This document shows positions 33,179-42,489 of a DNA stretch of 64,000 bases, piece by piece. A program made the position numbers and the translations under genes. The notes under the pieces were generated by a model. That model saw only the letters and a program-made list of their open reading frames with translations, was not told where the DNA came from and did no database searches. Source of the stretch: Shinella yambaruensis (lineage in GTDB: Bacteria > Pseudomonadota > Alphaproteobacteria > Rhizobiales > Rhizobiaceae); contig NZ_JALJCK010000003.1 in assembly GCF_022899355.1 (NCBI RefSeq), positions 248,001-312,000 on the forward strand, read 5' to 3'. Each line of letters starts with the position of its first letter. Position 1 is the stretch's first letter.

Positions 33179-35353
33179 TTACTTGCGGCCATCCCGCTCG
33201 CGGCGCATTTCGGCAAGCGCGCGGATGGCGTCCTGCCGGCCGGTCTCGCCCAGCGCTTCGAACAGCCGCATGGCATCCATGCGCCGGCCGAGATTCTTGT
33301 AGGCATAGGCGCGCAGCACCATCAGGTCCGCCGGTTCGGCATGGAACTGGCGGCGCTGGTCGAGAAACATCAGGGTTTCACGATAGCGTTGCGCGCGAAA
33401 ACTGCTGACGGCGCGGTCGCCGAGGATCGCCGTCTGCAGTTCGGCGACGCGCCCCTGCTCGAGCCGCGCCTTGGTGGCGGAGACCGCGGCATCGCTCGTC
33501 AGCCCCGCGCGCAGATAGGCAAGGCTCTGGCCATAGGCGGCATCGCTGCGGGTGCGGCCCTCGCCGGCAAGCGCCGCCTCGAAGGCCTGCGCGGCCTCCA
33601 ACGGCCGGTTGATCTCCATCAGGCACCAGCCGAGCGAGAGCGCGCTCGCCGCCGACAGGCCGCCGGGATCACGCGTGCTGCGGCAATCGACGGTGCCGTC
33701 CGTCCGGCGCGCCGTGCGGGCGCCGTGCTGCGGCTTCAGGGCAACCTCCTCGACCACCGTGCGCGCCGGCACGCGGCGATCGGTCCGGACGATCCGCGCC
33801 TGCCGTTCGCGCAGCGCCGGCGCGGCGTCGTCGCTGGTGTCCCGCTCGCCGAGCAGCGCGATGCGCTCGGACCGGCCCGCCCAGGCCCGCTTGACGGCGG
33901 CAAGGCCCGCGCGGTCCTCCAGCCTCAGCCGCGCGACGCCGAGCCCGTAGGCGGCCGGCTCATAGTCCGCCTTCCACGCCAGCACCTGCGAAAACCATTC
34001 CTCGGCCGTTCCCGGCTGGTCCATGGCCAGCGCATACCAGCCGAACTGTTCGCCGGTCTGCGGATGCTTCTCCTCCAGCGTCACCTGCGCGATGCGGCCG
34101 AGCACCTTGGCATCGAGCTTCGGCGGCGGATCGAGCGCCAGGAGGTTGGCGGTGGCGGCGAGATAGGTCTGCATCGCCTGGTCGGAGGTCGTGCGCCAGG
34201 CATACATCACCTCCTCCGCCTCGCCCGGCATCTTGCGCGCGAGGAGGATGAGGGCAAGCCCCTGCGAGGCCGAGGCGGAATCCTCGACGGCACGCGCCTT
34301 GCGGAAGAAGGGTTCGGCCAGCGCGTTCTGGTCGCGCCGCAGGTGATACCAGCCGAGCAGCAGCGCATCGGAGGCGAGCCCCTCGTCCGTCACCAGCTTC
34401 TCGACGAGCTTCAGATAGGCCGGCGCGACCGTGATCGCCGCATCCTCGTCACCCTCGCCCACGAAGCGGCGGGCGAGATCGTTGCGGATCGTGTCGAATT
34501 CCTTGACGCCATCGGCGCCGGTGCGCTCGCGGGCCATCAGATCCTGCATGTCGGCATAGCCGAGCAGGGTCGAGGCCTTCTGCACGGTGGCGACGCGGAT
34601 CGGCCCGTCCGAGCAATTGTCGAGCATGTAGCCGTAGGCATCCTTGGCGCGCTGCACGCGCTCGGTCTTCACGAAGGCCTCGGCGACGCGCCAGAGCACA
34701 TCTGCATCCGAGCAGGTGAGCAGGCTCGGCGTCTCCGCGCCGAGGCGCACGACATCCTCGCTGCGCCCTGCATTGGAGGCGGCCACCAGCTCGGCGCGTT
34801 TCTCCGCCACGTCGAGGCGGTCGACGAGGTCGGCGGGCGGCGTCCATTGCGGGTCGTCCTGCTGGCGCCTGGCGATCGCCGCGCGCACGTCCGCATAGCG
34901 CGACTGGGCGTAGAGCGCCCACATCTCCTCGAGCTGCCTGTCTTCGTTGACCGGCACGGCGAGCGGGTTCTCCGGCGGCGTCCAAGTGGGGTAGAGCGTG
35001 CGCAGCCGGGCGATCTCCGCATTCAGCCGGGCGGTATCGCCACGGGCGGCGAAGTAGCGCAGCGCGCTTTCATCGACCACCGGCCTGGTCTCGGCGGCTT
35101 CCACGACGGGCGTCGTCTCCGTGCCGGTGCCGGCCGCCTGCCCGGTCTGCTGCGCCTGCGCGATTTCCACGACGCGCGACCGCTTCGTCAGGGAGGGAGG
35201 CGCGTCGTCCGTGCTGCTGGTGGTGACGTCGTCGGTTCCCGCGCCAAGACGCGGCAGGCCCTTCATCAGGCCATCGGGCACGCCGAAGGATACGCCTGCG
35301 ACGCTGGCTGCGCCGGCGGAGACGAGGACGAACGCCACGAGGATCGACTTCAT
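33179..35353 (-). CDS. Periplasmic TPR-repeat protein of the cellulose locus (BcsC/BcsK-like position)
   Basis: 724 aa from ATG at 35353, chosen because GAAGGAAG lies upstream; ATG at 35374 and GTG at 35386 in the same frame are alternatives. An N-terminal hydrophobic segment (about 4-24, SILVAFVLVSAGAASVAGV) is a signal or anchor. The rest is helical TPR-like repeats with an acidic/Thr linker near 25-75; clear repeats are DALLLGWYHLRRDQNALAEP, EPAAYGLGVARLRLEDRAG and SALSLGWCLMEINRPLEAA. TPR proteins at this position (BcsK, or the periplasmic part of BcsC) are thought to guide cellulose across the periplasm. No outer-membrane barrel domain is present. Confidence 0.75.
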   Translation of the reverse strand: MKSILVAFVLVSAGAASVAGVSFGVPDGLMKGLPRLGAGTDDVTTSSTDDAPPSLTKRSRVVEIAQAQQTGQAAGTGTETTPVVEAAETRPVVDESALRYFAARGDTARLNAEIARLRTLYPTWTPPENPLAVPVNEDRQLEEMWALYAQSRYADVRAAIARRQQDDPQWTPPADLVDRLDVAEKRAELVAASNAGRSEDVVRLGAETPSLLTCSDADVLWRVAEAFVKTERVQRAKDAYGYMLDNCSDGPIRVATVQKASTLLGYADMQDLMARERTGADGVKEFDTIRNDLARRFVGEGDEDAAITVAPAYLKLVEKLVTDEGLASDALLLGWYHLRRDQNALAEPFFRKARAVEDSASASQGLALILLARKMPGEAEEVMYAWRTTSDQAMQTYLAATANLLALDPPPKLDAKVLGRIAQVTLEEKHPQTGEQFGWYALAMDQPGTAEEWFSQVLAWKADYEPAAYGLGVARLRLEDRAGLAAVKRAWAGRSERIALLGERDTSDDAAPALRERQARIVRTDRRVPARTVVEEVALKPQHGARTARRTDGTVDCRSTRDPGGLSAASALSLGWCLMEINRPLEAAQAFEAALAGEGRTRSDAAYGQSLAYLRAGLTSDAAVSATKARLEQGRVAELQTAILGDRAVSSFRAQRYRETLMFLDQRRQFHAEPADLMVLRAYAYKNLGRRMDAMRLFEALGETGRQDAIRALAEMRRERDGRK

Positions 35354-35568
35354 CCCGAACTTCCTTCGGTCCATCACTGCCACCACAGCACCACGCGTCG
35401 GTCATGACGCACAACGGACGCTGCAACACTCAACTTCCAATCGACCCCGGCCCGGTTTACAGCGACACCATGCGCCATGAACGATGGAACATGTCGTCCT
35501 TTCCCCGGGAAGAGCCAACCAGTCGTGATAAAACCCCGATAGGGTTAACCGTCGGTAAACAGGCGCGA

Positions 35569-37917
35569 TCAGACTTCCCTGCCGAAGCGGCGCAGGAGGC
35601 CGGACGTGGCGATGCCGAGCAGGATCGACAGGATGCAGAACACCACCGCATAGGCGAGGATGTTGGAGGACAGCCAGTTCGCCGCGACGAGCCGCATGTT
35701 GGAAAAGGTCCAGGGCTGCGTCGCAACGAAGCGGGTTCGGCTGACCGGGCGCGTGTCGAGCGCGTCCGCGTCCTTGCTGTCCAGGCTGACATAGCCGTCG
35801 AGCTGCTGCCAGCGTTCGTCCTGCGCGACCGCCACCATGCCGGCCTTGAGGTCGGCCCCGGTCGGCGCGGAGAGCACGGTCCAGGTCGCGCCTTCGTCGG
35901 GGCTGTCGCCCTGCGCGACGAGGAAGCGCGCCGTGTCGCCCGGTGCCACGAGCGGCTCTTCGCCGGGCAGCAGGCGCAGCGAGGAGAGCGGGATGTCGAA
36001 GGTCTCCTGCAGCCAGGCTTCCAGCGCGGAAATCTGCCCGCGCCAGGAGCCGCCGCGCACGCGCGACTGCCACTCGTCTATGGCGTCCTGCGTCGCGCCG
36101 TGCTGCGCGCCGCCATCGGCCGGCCCGCCCCAGGCGGACGCGCTTTCGGCGGCGATATGCGTCTGGCCGAGCACGAGCGGGGGCAGCTGCGAGATCGTGC
36201 CCACCAGGATGGCATTGCGTTCGCCGATGGCGAGCGCCGAGGATTCCGGGCGCACCTGCAGCGCGCGCCCGCTCGAGACCGCCATCTTGCCGAGGAAGGT
36301 CGCGCTGGTCGACAGGGTGTCCGCGTCGAGGCGGTCGAGATAGAGCGCTACCGGATCGACCTGGCGATTGTAGGGGAAGCCCGTGCCCGACAGGGCGGCA
36401 AGGCTGGGGAGCTGCGCGACGCGGGCAAAACGCGGCATGCGGAACTCGGAGGAATCGAACAGCGCGAAGCGCGGCTCCTCGCTTGCGCTTGAGCCCGGCG
36501 CGCAGATCTTGTCCGCCTCGGTCAGGAGCGCGGTCTCGATGTCGATGCGGTTCGGCCCGGGCCGGAAATGCCGCATGGTCACGCGGATCGGCAGATGGCG
36601 GAAGACGCCGCCGTTGCGGCTGGTGATCGGCACCGTCGTCGCGATGTTGCCGTTCACATAGATGTCGATATGGCTGCCCGGCAGCACCTCCGGCGAATAG
36701 GCCGCATCGAGCAGCAGCGTCGCCTCGCCATAGGCATCCGCATAGAAATCCGAGGGAATGCCGATGTCGAAGCCGGTCCGATAGCGCCGGCCGCTGAATT
36801 CGCCGGTGCGCACACCGAGCGAGGCGAAGGTCGGCGACGTCTCTCCCAGGATGAGCGGCATGTCCGCGCCGTTGCGCTGGCGCACGCTGAGGGCTTCGCG
36901 TGTCACGCTGAGCGGCCGGTCGATGGGCGAGACCATGCCTTCCACCGCGCCTTCGATCGACGGCCAGTCCGGCCCGCTGACGACGAAGACCTTGCGGTCG
37001 CCGTCCGGCGCATCGACGAAGGTGGCGACGGCCGAGGAGCGCGCCGTCGCGGGCAGGCCCGGCAGCAGCGCCGCCAGATTGCCGGCCGTGCCGACCAGCA
37101 CCGTCAGTTCCCCGGCCCCCGCCGTCGGCGGCAGCGCATCCGTAAGGTCGAAGGTCTGGTTCGGCATCTTCGCCATCAGCGCCAGCCCCTGGCTCAGCCG
37201 CATCAGCGCATTGGTGGCGACGGGCTGGCCCATTTCCGGCACGACCATGACGAACTTCGTCTGCCCCGTCGGCCCGAGGCCGATGGCCGCGATGTCGTCG
37301 GTCGTCAGGAGGCGGCCGCTCGTGTCGCGCGGCACCGTCAGGTAGGTGCGGGCCGGGTCGAGCGACGTCCACAGGTCATAGGTCGAGCGGATCGTGCAGT
37401 CGGTGCGGTGGCGATGCGCGGCATTGAAGGTCACCCGGTTGACGCCGGGGCGCAGGAGGCCCGCCGGCAGGTCGAAGCGCACGTCCTTGATGCCTTCCGC
37501 GGACTGGACCGGCACCTCGCCCACCACCACGTCGTTGACGACGACGGTGAGCCGGGAGGATTCCGGCGCCACGACGACGGCGTTGGAATAGCCGAGATTG
37601 ATCGTGGTCGCGCTGCCCGCCTGCTGCGGGGTGAGGAAGAGCGGGAAGGACTGGCTTGCGACCTCTCCTTCCAGAAGCAGCGACTTCGCGGGAACGATGT
37701 AGCGCCGCGTGGAAAGGTCGGGGGTCGCCGCCTTCTTCTCCGGCTGCCTGGTTTCCCGCACCGCGGGGGTGGTCTCCTCCACCGCCGGCGTCTTCTCGAC
37801 GGCCGGATCGCGTTCGCCGGACATGTCGAAGGGCACGGACGTATCCTGCGCGAAGGCGACGGACGCGGAGAGCGAGAAGACGAGGCCGCAAAGCGCGGCC
37901 CTGACGGGCGGGAGCAT
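35569..37917 (-). CDS. bcsB: Cellulose synthase regulatory/periplasmic subunit BcsB
   Basis: 782 aa periplasmic partner of BcsA. A signal peptide covers about 1-23 (SASVAFAQ), followed by a Thr/Glu/Pro-rich linker with repeated TPAVEET-like units. The carbohydrate-binding/flavodoxin-like domains of the BcsB fold follow (INLGYSNAVVVAPESSRLTVVVNDVVVGEVPV; later DFYADAYGEATLLLDAAYSP), ending in a C-terminal membrane anchor (about 750-775: ILAYAVVFCILSILLGIATSGL). It begins at the last base of the bcsA stop (TGATG), so the two are tightly coupled. No bcsZ follows: the next 215 nt contain no gene. Confidence 0.9.
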   Translation of the reverse strand: MLPPVRAALCGLVFSLSASVAFAQDTSVPFDMSGERDPAVEKTPAVEETTPAVRETRQPEKKAATPDLSTRRYIVPAKSLLLEGEVASQSFPLFLTPQQAGSATTINLGYSNAVVVAPESSRLTVVVNDVVVGEVPVQSAEGIKDVRFDLPAGLLRPGVNRVTFNAAHRHRTDCTIRSTYDLWTSLDPARTYLTVPRDTSGRLLTTDDIAAIGLGPTGQTKFVMVVPEMGQPVATNALMRLSQGLALMAKMPNQTFDLTDALPPTAGAGELTVLVGTAGNLAALLPGLPATARSSAVATFVDAPDGDRKVFVVSGPDWPSIEGAVEGMVSPIDRPLSVTREALSVRQRNGADMPLILGETSPTFASLGVRTGEFSGRRYRTGFDIGIPSDFYADAYGEATLLLDAAYSPEVLPGSHIDIYVNGNIATTVPITSRNGGVFRHLPIRVTMRHFRPGPNRIDIETALLTEADKICAPGSSASEEPRFALFDSSEFRMPRFARVAQLPSLAALSGTGFPYNRQVDPVALYLDRLDADTLSTSATFLGKMAVSSGRALQVRPESSALAIGERNAILVGTISQLPPLVLGQTHIAAESASAWGGPADGGAQHGATQDAIDEWQSRVRGGSWRGQISALEAWLQETFDIPLSSLRLLPGEEPLVAPGDTARFLVAQGDSPDEGATWTVLSAPTGADLKAGMVAVAQDERWQQLDGYVSLDSKDADALDTRPVSRTRFVATQPWTFSNMRLVAANWLSSNILAYAVVFCILSILLGIATSGLLRRFGREV

Positions 37918-40088
37918 CACGAGGCAGCCTCCTTCTTGCGTCCGCCGCCAAGGCTGCGCGCGAGATAGAGCAGCCCGCGGCTGGTCTGGTAGACGGCGAT
38001 GCCGAGGAACCACAGCGAGCCGCGGAACAGGCCCGGATTGTAGCGGCGCGAGACCTGGAAATCACTCCACTGGTTGGAGTTCGCGAAGATCAGGTCGGCG
38101 ACGAGCGAATGGTGCCGCGCCACTTCCGGCATGAAGCGGCAGCCGACGGCGATCACGCTGCCGAGGTTTTCGACATTGCGCACATCGACCGGCAGGACTT
38201 CCTCCTGCCCGGCGCCGTAGGGCGTGAAGCGCAACGCGCAGCGCGCATCCTTCGCCAGGTCCGGCTCCAGCCCGAAGACCTGCACGCGCGCGCCGTTGGC
38301 CGAGACATTCTCCAGGGTCGAGGGATATTCCCGCCCGTCGACGATGAAGGTGCAGCGGCGCTTGACCGTCACGCGCCGGCTCGCCGCCCTTTCGCTGCGC
38401 TCCGAGACGACGCCGAGCGCGCAGCCCGCGATGATGAGGTTGAGCAGGTTCCAGCCGCCGACGACGAAGGTGACGTCGGCCTTGTAGGGCTCGGAATAGA
38501 AGCGGTAGATGCTCATCAGGAAGGCGACGAACAGCACGGCGAAGATGACGAAGAACGGCCGGCTGATCTCCGAAAGCCGCGATTCGCGGATCGACTCGTC
38601 CTTCGCGGTCACCTTGAAGGTCGGCTTGGTCGGGTTCAGCATGACCGAGACGACGGCGGGCAGGAGATGCACGCTCTGCACATATTCGTAGAGCTCGGAG
38701 ATCCAGGGCCAGCGGAACGAACCGTAGAGATAGTTCTGCATCATCAGGTTCACGAGCATGTAGGCGAGCGTGTAGCCGAGGAACTCGCCGCCGGAGGCCG
38801 TGAAGATTTCCAGGTCGAAGAACAGGTAGAACAGCGGCGCGAAGAGGAAGATCGTGCGCGGGAAGGGAAACAGCCAGAACAGCATCGACGACATGTAGCA
38901 GAGCCGCTGCGGCAGCGAGAGGCCGCGCTTGAACAGCGGGAAGCGGAAGCGCAGGATCTGCATCATGCCCTGCGCCCAGCGGCTGCGCTGGCCGATGAAG
39001 CTGGCGAAGGTGGCGGGCTGCAGGCCGGCAATCAGCGGCTTGTCGACATAGACGCTGTTCCAGCCGCGCGAATGCAGCGCCAGCGCCGTCTCGCAGTCCT
39101 CGGTGATCGAGAGGCCGGAAAAGCCGCCCGCCTCGTTGAGCGCGGTGCGCCGCAGCACGGCGGCCGAGCCGCAGAAGAAGGCGGCGTTCCATTTGTCGAG
39201 GCCGCGCTGGATGATGCCGTAGAACATCTCGTTCTCGCTCGGCATCGTCTCGAAGGTGCGCAGGTTCCGCTCCAGCGGATCCGGGTTGAGGAAGAAATGC
39301 GGCGTCTGGACGAGGAAGAGCTTCTGGTCGTCGGCGAAGTAGCCCACCGTCTCGCGCAGGAAATCGCGGGCCGGCGCATGGTCCGCGTCGAAGACGGCGA
39401 TCAGCTCGCCGGTCGAGTGCTGCATGCCGTTGTTCATGTTGCCGGCCTTGGCATGCTCGTTGCGGGCGCGGGTCAGGTAGTTGACGCCGAGGTCGCGGCA
39501 GAGCGCCTGGAGCTCGCGGTGGCGGGCTTCGGCCACCTGCGCCTCGATCACCGCCGCCGCATTGCGCTTCTGCTCCGTGCCGCCGTCGTCGAGCAGCCAG
39601 ACCGTGAGCTTGTCCGCCGGATAGTCCATCGCCTTGGCGGCGGCGAGCGTGTTGGCGAGGAGGCCGGTGTCCTCGTTGTAGCTCGGCACGAAGACGTCGA
39701 CCGTCGGCAGCCGGCCCTCCTCGGCAACGCGGCTCTTGCGCGGCGGCAGCGGCATGGCGACGACGAAGAGGCTGAGCGCCAGCATCATCACACTGTACAT
39801 CTCGGCGAGATAGAGCAGGAAGCCGGGTATGAAGTTCTCCAGCTGGTTCAGCGGTGGCAGCGTGCTGGTGGTGCGCCAGTAGACGTAGCGCAGCACGACG
39901 GCGGTGCCGAAGGCGAGCGCGATCAGCCGCCAGATGCCCTCGGCGCGCAGCACCTTGATCACCGCCATGAAGGTGACCACCGCGATGCTGGCGATGAGCT
40001 GGGTCTGCAGGTTGATGGGCAGCGTGATCACGAGGATCACCAGGGCGGAGACCAGTGCCCACAGGATGATCGTGCCGATATGTCTCAT
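37917..40088 (-). CDS. bcsA: Cellulose synthase catalytic subunit BcsA (UDP-forming)
   Basis: 723 aa inner-membrane GT2 enzyme that polymerises glucose from UDP-glucose and extrudes the chain. Catalytic motifs are present: DDGGTE near 165, DADHAP near 234, TEDCETA (general base) near 332 and QRSRWAQG near 370. About eight membrane segments flank them. A PilZ domain (about 555-660) has the c-di-GMP motif RRVTVKRR and the SANGARVQ strand, so activation by c-di-GMP is expected. Length is normal. It overlaps bcsB by one base and lies 81 nt after bcsN. Confidence 0.93.
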   Translation of the reverse strand: MRHIGTIILWALVSALVILVITLPINLQTQLIASIAVVTFMAVIKVLRAEGIWRLIALAFGTAVVLRYVYWRTTSTLPPLNQLENFIPGFLLYLAEMYSVMMLALSLFVVAMPLPPRKSRVAEEGRLPTVDVFVPSYNEDTGLLANTLAAAKAMDYPADKLTVWLLDDGGTEQKRNAAAVIEAQVAEARHRELQALCRDLGVNYLTRARNEHAKAGNMNNGMQHSTGELIAVFDADHAPARDFLRETVGYFADDQKLFLVQTPHFFLNPDPLERNLRTFETMPSENEMFYGIIQRGLDKWNAAFFCGSAAVLRRTALNEAGGFSGLSITEDCETALALHSRGWNSVYVDKPLIAGLQPATFASFIGQRSRWAQGMMQILRFRFPLFKRGLSLPQRLCYMSSMLFWLFPFPRTIFLFAPLFYLFFDLEIFTASGGEFLGYTLAYMLVNLMMQNYLYGSFRWPWISELYEYVQSVHLLPAVVSVMLNPTKPTFKVTAKDESIRESRLSEISRPFFVIFAVLFVAFLMSIYRFYSEPYKADVTFVVGGWNLLNLIIAGCALGVVSERSERAASRRVTVKRRCTFIVDGREYPSTLENVSANGARVQVFGLEPDLAKDARCALRFTPYGAGQEEVLPVDVRNVENLGSVIAVGCRFMPEVARHHSLVADLIFANSNQWSDFQVSRRYNPGLFRGSLWFLGIAVYQTSRGLLYLARSLGGGRKKEAAS

Positions 40089-40169
40089 ACGCCGTCCTTC
40101 GCCGTCATAGCGTGTTCCAACCCGGGACCTTACGCCCCATTATGTTAAGGAAAAATTAGGCGCCGGACT

Positions 40170-41138
40170 TCAATTGCAGGTTGTCGACCCGGAGGACGAT
40201 GTAATGCAAACGGGTGACGGCACCACGACGGCCTCCCCTTCCGTTCCTGAGACGGTGCCGCCGGTCGGCGACGGCACGATGACGGCATCGCCCCTGTCGA
40301 GCGTCTCGGTGCGCCGTTCGACAGGTTTCCTGTCCGTCTGGCGGCGGGCAGCCGGCACGCGCGTACCGGTCTCCACGACGGTCGTGATCGGCGCCTTGCG
40401 CTCCTCGATCGCGACCCGCAGCGGCTCGCCGCCGCCAATCCCGCTGTCGACCGCAGCCGGCGTGCCGTAGGGGTTCCAGGTCGCGCCGGAAAAGCCGCCG
40501 ACGATGGTGTAGCCGTACATCATCTCGACCAGTTCCTTCTCGCCCGCACCGGACTGGCAGACGCGCAGGCGGATCTGGATGGAGCCGTAGCTGTTGAGCT
40601 TGTCGCGGTCCGCCTCGTCCGCGCGGATCTGCTGCCAGCCATAGAGGCAGCCGTCGTCGCCCGCGCCGCGCCCGTAGGCGTAGCCGAACGGCCCGTAGCT
40701 GTTGCGCACGAAATTCGGCGAGATCGCCAGCGCGCGGCCGGGCAGCGCGGCGCGGATCTCGCTTCGGATCGCCGAATGCTGCACCGGCTTGAAGGCCAGC
40801 GTGCCGCCGGGCATCGCCGTCGTCTCCACCGGGCCGAAGGCCTGGATGCTGATGAAGTTCTGGCCGGGCGTCGCCGCCGAGGTGGACAGCGCGATCTGCT
40901 GCTCGACCGCATTGGTATATTGCCGCTGGATCACGCTGACGATCGACAGCGTGCCCGGACCGGGCAGCACCAGCGCGCTCGACGCCGGAACGGTGGTGGA
41001 AAGCGTCGCGATACCGGCGCCCGGTCGCGCCGCGCAGCCGGCAGCCAGCGCTGCTGCCGTGCAGGCCGCAAGCAGGAGGCTCCTCTGAAACACCCTGCCG
41101 CCACGACCGGAAAAACGAATCGCCGCCGAATCATCCAT
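40170..41138 (-). CDS. bcsN: Cellulose biosynthesis protein BcsN
   Basis: 322 aa lipoprotein candidate: a hydrophobic signal (about 18-33) ends in the lipobox LAAGC with Cys at 35. The central domain carries the BcsN-type segment MMYGYTIVGGFSGATWNPYG, and the C-terminus is a proline/threonine-rich tail with two VVPSPTG-like copies. BcsN is specific to cellulose loci of Rhizobiales. Its exact role is unknown, but it is required or accessory for cellulose production in related genera. GTG at 41090 is an alternative start that would retain the signal. It probably heads the bcsN-bcsA-bcsB-TPR operon. Confidence 0.8.
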   Translation of the reverse strand: MDDSAAIRFSGRGGRVFQRSLLLAACTAAALAAGCAARPGAGIATLSTTVPASSALVLPGPGTLSIVSVIQRQYTNAVEQQIALSTSAATPGQNFISIQAFGPVETTAMPGGTLAFKPVQHSAIRSEIRAALPGRALAISPNFVRNSYGPFGYAYGRGAGDDGCLYGWQQIRADEADRDKLNSYGSIQIRLRVCQSGAGEKELVEMMYGYTIVGGFSGATWNPYGTPAAVDSGIGGGEPLRVAIEERKAPITTVVETGTRVPAARRQTDRKPVERRTETLDRGDAVIVPSPTGGTVSGTEGEAVVVPSPVCITSSSGSTTCN

Positions 41139-41247
41139 GCAGCACTCATATTTCGCCCGGGCGCGAATAGGAATCCCCCATATCCAGCCATCGCCCTGCC
41201 CGCATCAGCTTCGGGCAAGCGGCGCCTTTGGCCGCGCGAACGGCAAG

Positions 41248-41280
41248 AAGCCCCGGCATCCGCACGATGCCGGGGCTTTT
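41248..41280. terminator. Bidirectional terminator-like hairpin
   Basis: AAGCCCCGGCAT-CCGCACG-ATGCCGGGGCTT, a perfect 12-bp stem, is followed by TTCC on the plus strand and CTTCTT on the minus strand. It separates the DUF336 gene from bcsN, both read leftward, so it should end the upstream transcript. Confidence 0.75.
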
Positions 41281-41299
41281 CCGTCACCTCGACGGCGTC

Positions 41300-41785
41300 T
41301 TACTTCAGCTTGCCGCTGACGGCCTCGATGCCGGCGCGGGCGCATTCGTCGTCGATATCGCCGCTCGGCGCGCCGCCGACGCCGATGCCGCCGATCGTCT
41401 CTTCACCGGCCTTGACCGGCACGCCGCCGGCAAGCACCAGCAGGCCCTCGATCGAAACGAGCTGGGCAGCGGCCGGGTTCTTGCCGACATTTTCGGCGAT
41501 CGTCTGGGTCGGCGTGCGCATGGACGCGGCGGTGTAGGCCTTGCGGACGGCGCTGTCGAGCGTGTGCGGGCCGGCGCGGTCGGCACGCAGGACCGCGCGG
41601 GTGACGCCGGCGCGGTCGACGACGGCGACCGATACGTTGAACTTCTTGGCAGCGCAAGCCTTCACGGCAGCGTCGGCCGCCTCGACGGCGATGTCGAGCG
41701 GCATGTTGCGCTCGGTGAGGATTTCAGCCCGGGCGGCGCCGGCAAGCGTGAGGGCGGCGAAGGCGGCGGCAACGAAGGTCTTCAT
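41300..41785 (-). CDS. Secreted DUF336 protein (GlcG/HbpS family)
   Basis: 161 aa. The signal peptide spans 1-20 (MKTFVAAAFAALTLAGAARA). The mature part is one DUF336 domain, with typical ACAAKKFNVSVAVVDRAG, DSAVRKAYTAASMRTPTQ and the Gly-rich end GGVPVKAGEETIGGIGVGG. HbpS of Streptomyces, in this family, binds haem and modulates the SenS kinase; other members are linked to glycolate use. Here it is 107 nt downstream of a two-component regulator on the same strand, an arrangement recalling HbpS-SenSR. ATG at 41785 is preferred because GGAGA lies five bases upstream. Confidence 0.85.
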   Translation of the reverse strand: MKTFVAAAFAALTLAGAARAEILTERNMPLDIAVEAADAAVKACAAKKFNVSVAVVDRAGVTRAVLRADRAGPHTLDSAVRKAYTAASMRTPTQTIAENVGKNPAAAQLVSIEGLLVLAGGVPVKAGEETIGGIGVGGAPSGDIDDECARAGIEAVSGKLK

Positions 41786-41892
41786 GTCTATCTCCATCTG
41801 GGCCGCTCGGTCTCGTTGGCGGCGACGGCCCTCTTTTCGGAGATTTCCGGCTTTCGCGGTATCGGTGGACGGACGGAGCGGGGTCGGTAGGA

Positions 41893-42489
41893 CTACGGAG
41901 CCTGCCCGATCAGCGAAAGGCGCGCGAATTCCGCGACCGAGGTCGTGCCGAGCTTCTGGGCGATATTGGCCCGGTGCGTATCGACCGTGCGGGGCGAGAG
42001 CTGCAGGGCTTCGGCAATCTCCTTCGTCGACCAGCCGCGCCCCACCATGTCCAGCACCTCGCGCTCGCGGTCGGTGAGCTGCGCCACCAGTTTCGCCGCC
42101 TCGGCCCGCTCCGCATGCACGTCCAGCGCGCCCGAGGCCTGCTGCAGCGCCTCGACCAGCACCTGCTCGTCGATGGGCTTGGTGAGGAAATCGACGACGC
42201 CGGCCTTGAAGGCGCGGCGGCAGGCATGCACGTCGCCATGGCCGGTGCAGATGATCGTCGGCCAGTCGCAGCCGATGGCGGCGAGCTTCTCGTGCAGTTG
42301 CAGGCCCGTGATCGCCGGCATGCGCAGGTCGAGCAACAGCACGCCGGGCTTGAGCTTCGGCGCGCGGGCGAGGAACGCGGTGGGATCGCCGAAGGTCTCG
42401 ATGCGGATGCCGTAGGTGCCGAGCAGCAGCGACAGCGCGCTGCGCACCCCCTCGTCGTCATCGACCAGATAGACCGGCGCCATCGTCAT
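41893..42489 (-). CDS. FixJ/TodT-type response regulator
   Basis: 198 aa. The receiver domain spans about 5-120, with acidic residues near 10-12, phospho-acceptor D54 (GVLLLDLRMPAITG), T in CTGHGD and KPID. A LuxR-type HTH follows (about 134-190: LTDREREVLDMVGRGWSTKE, LSPRTVDTHRANIAQKLG). The ATG at 42489 overlaps the kinase stop by four bases; an in-frame ATG two codons later is an alternative. It is the partner of the upstream kinase; targets may include the DUF336 gene that follows. Confidence 0.9.
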   Translation of the reverse strand: MTMAPVYLVDDDEGVRSALSLLLGTYGIRIETFGDPTAFLARAPKLKPGVLLLDLRMPAITGLQLHEKLAAIGCDWPTIICTGHGDVHACRRAFKAGVVDFLTKPIDEQVLVEALQQASGALDVHAERAEAAKLVAQLTDREREVLDMVGRGWSTKEIAEALQLSPRTVDTHRANIAQKLGTTSVAEFARLSLIGQAP

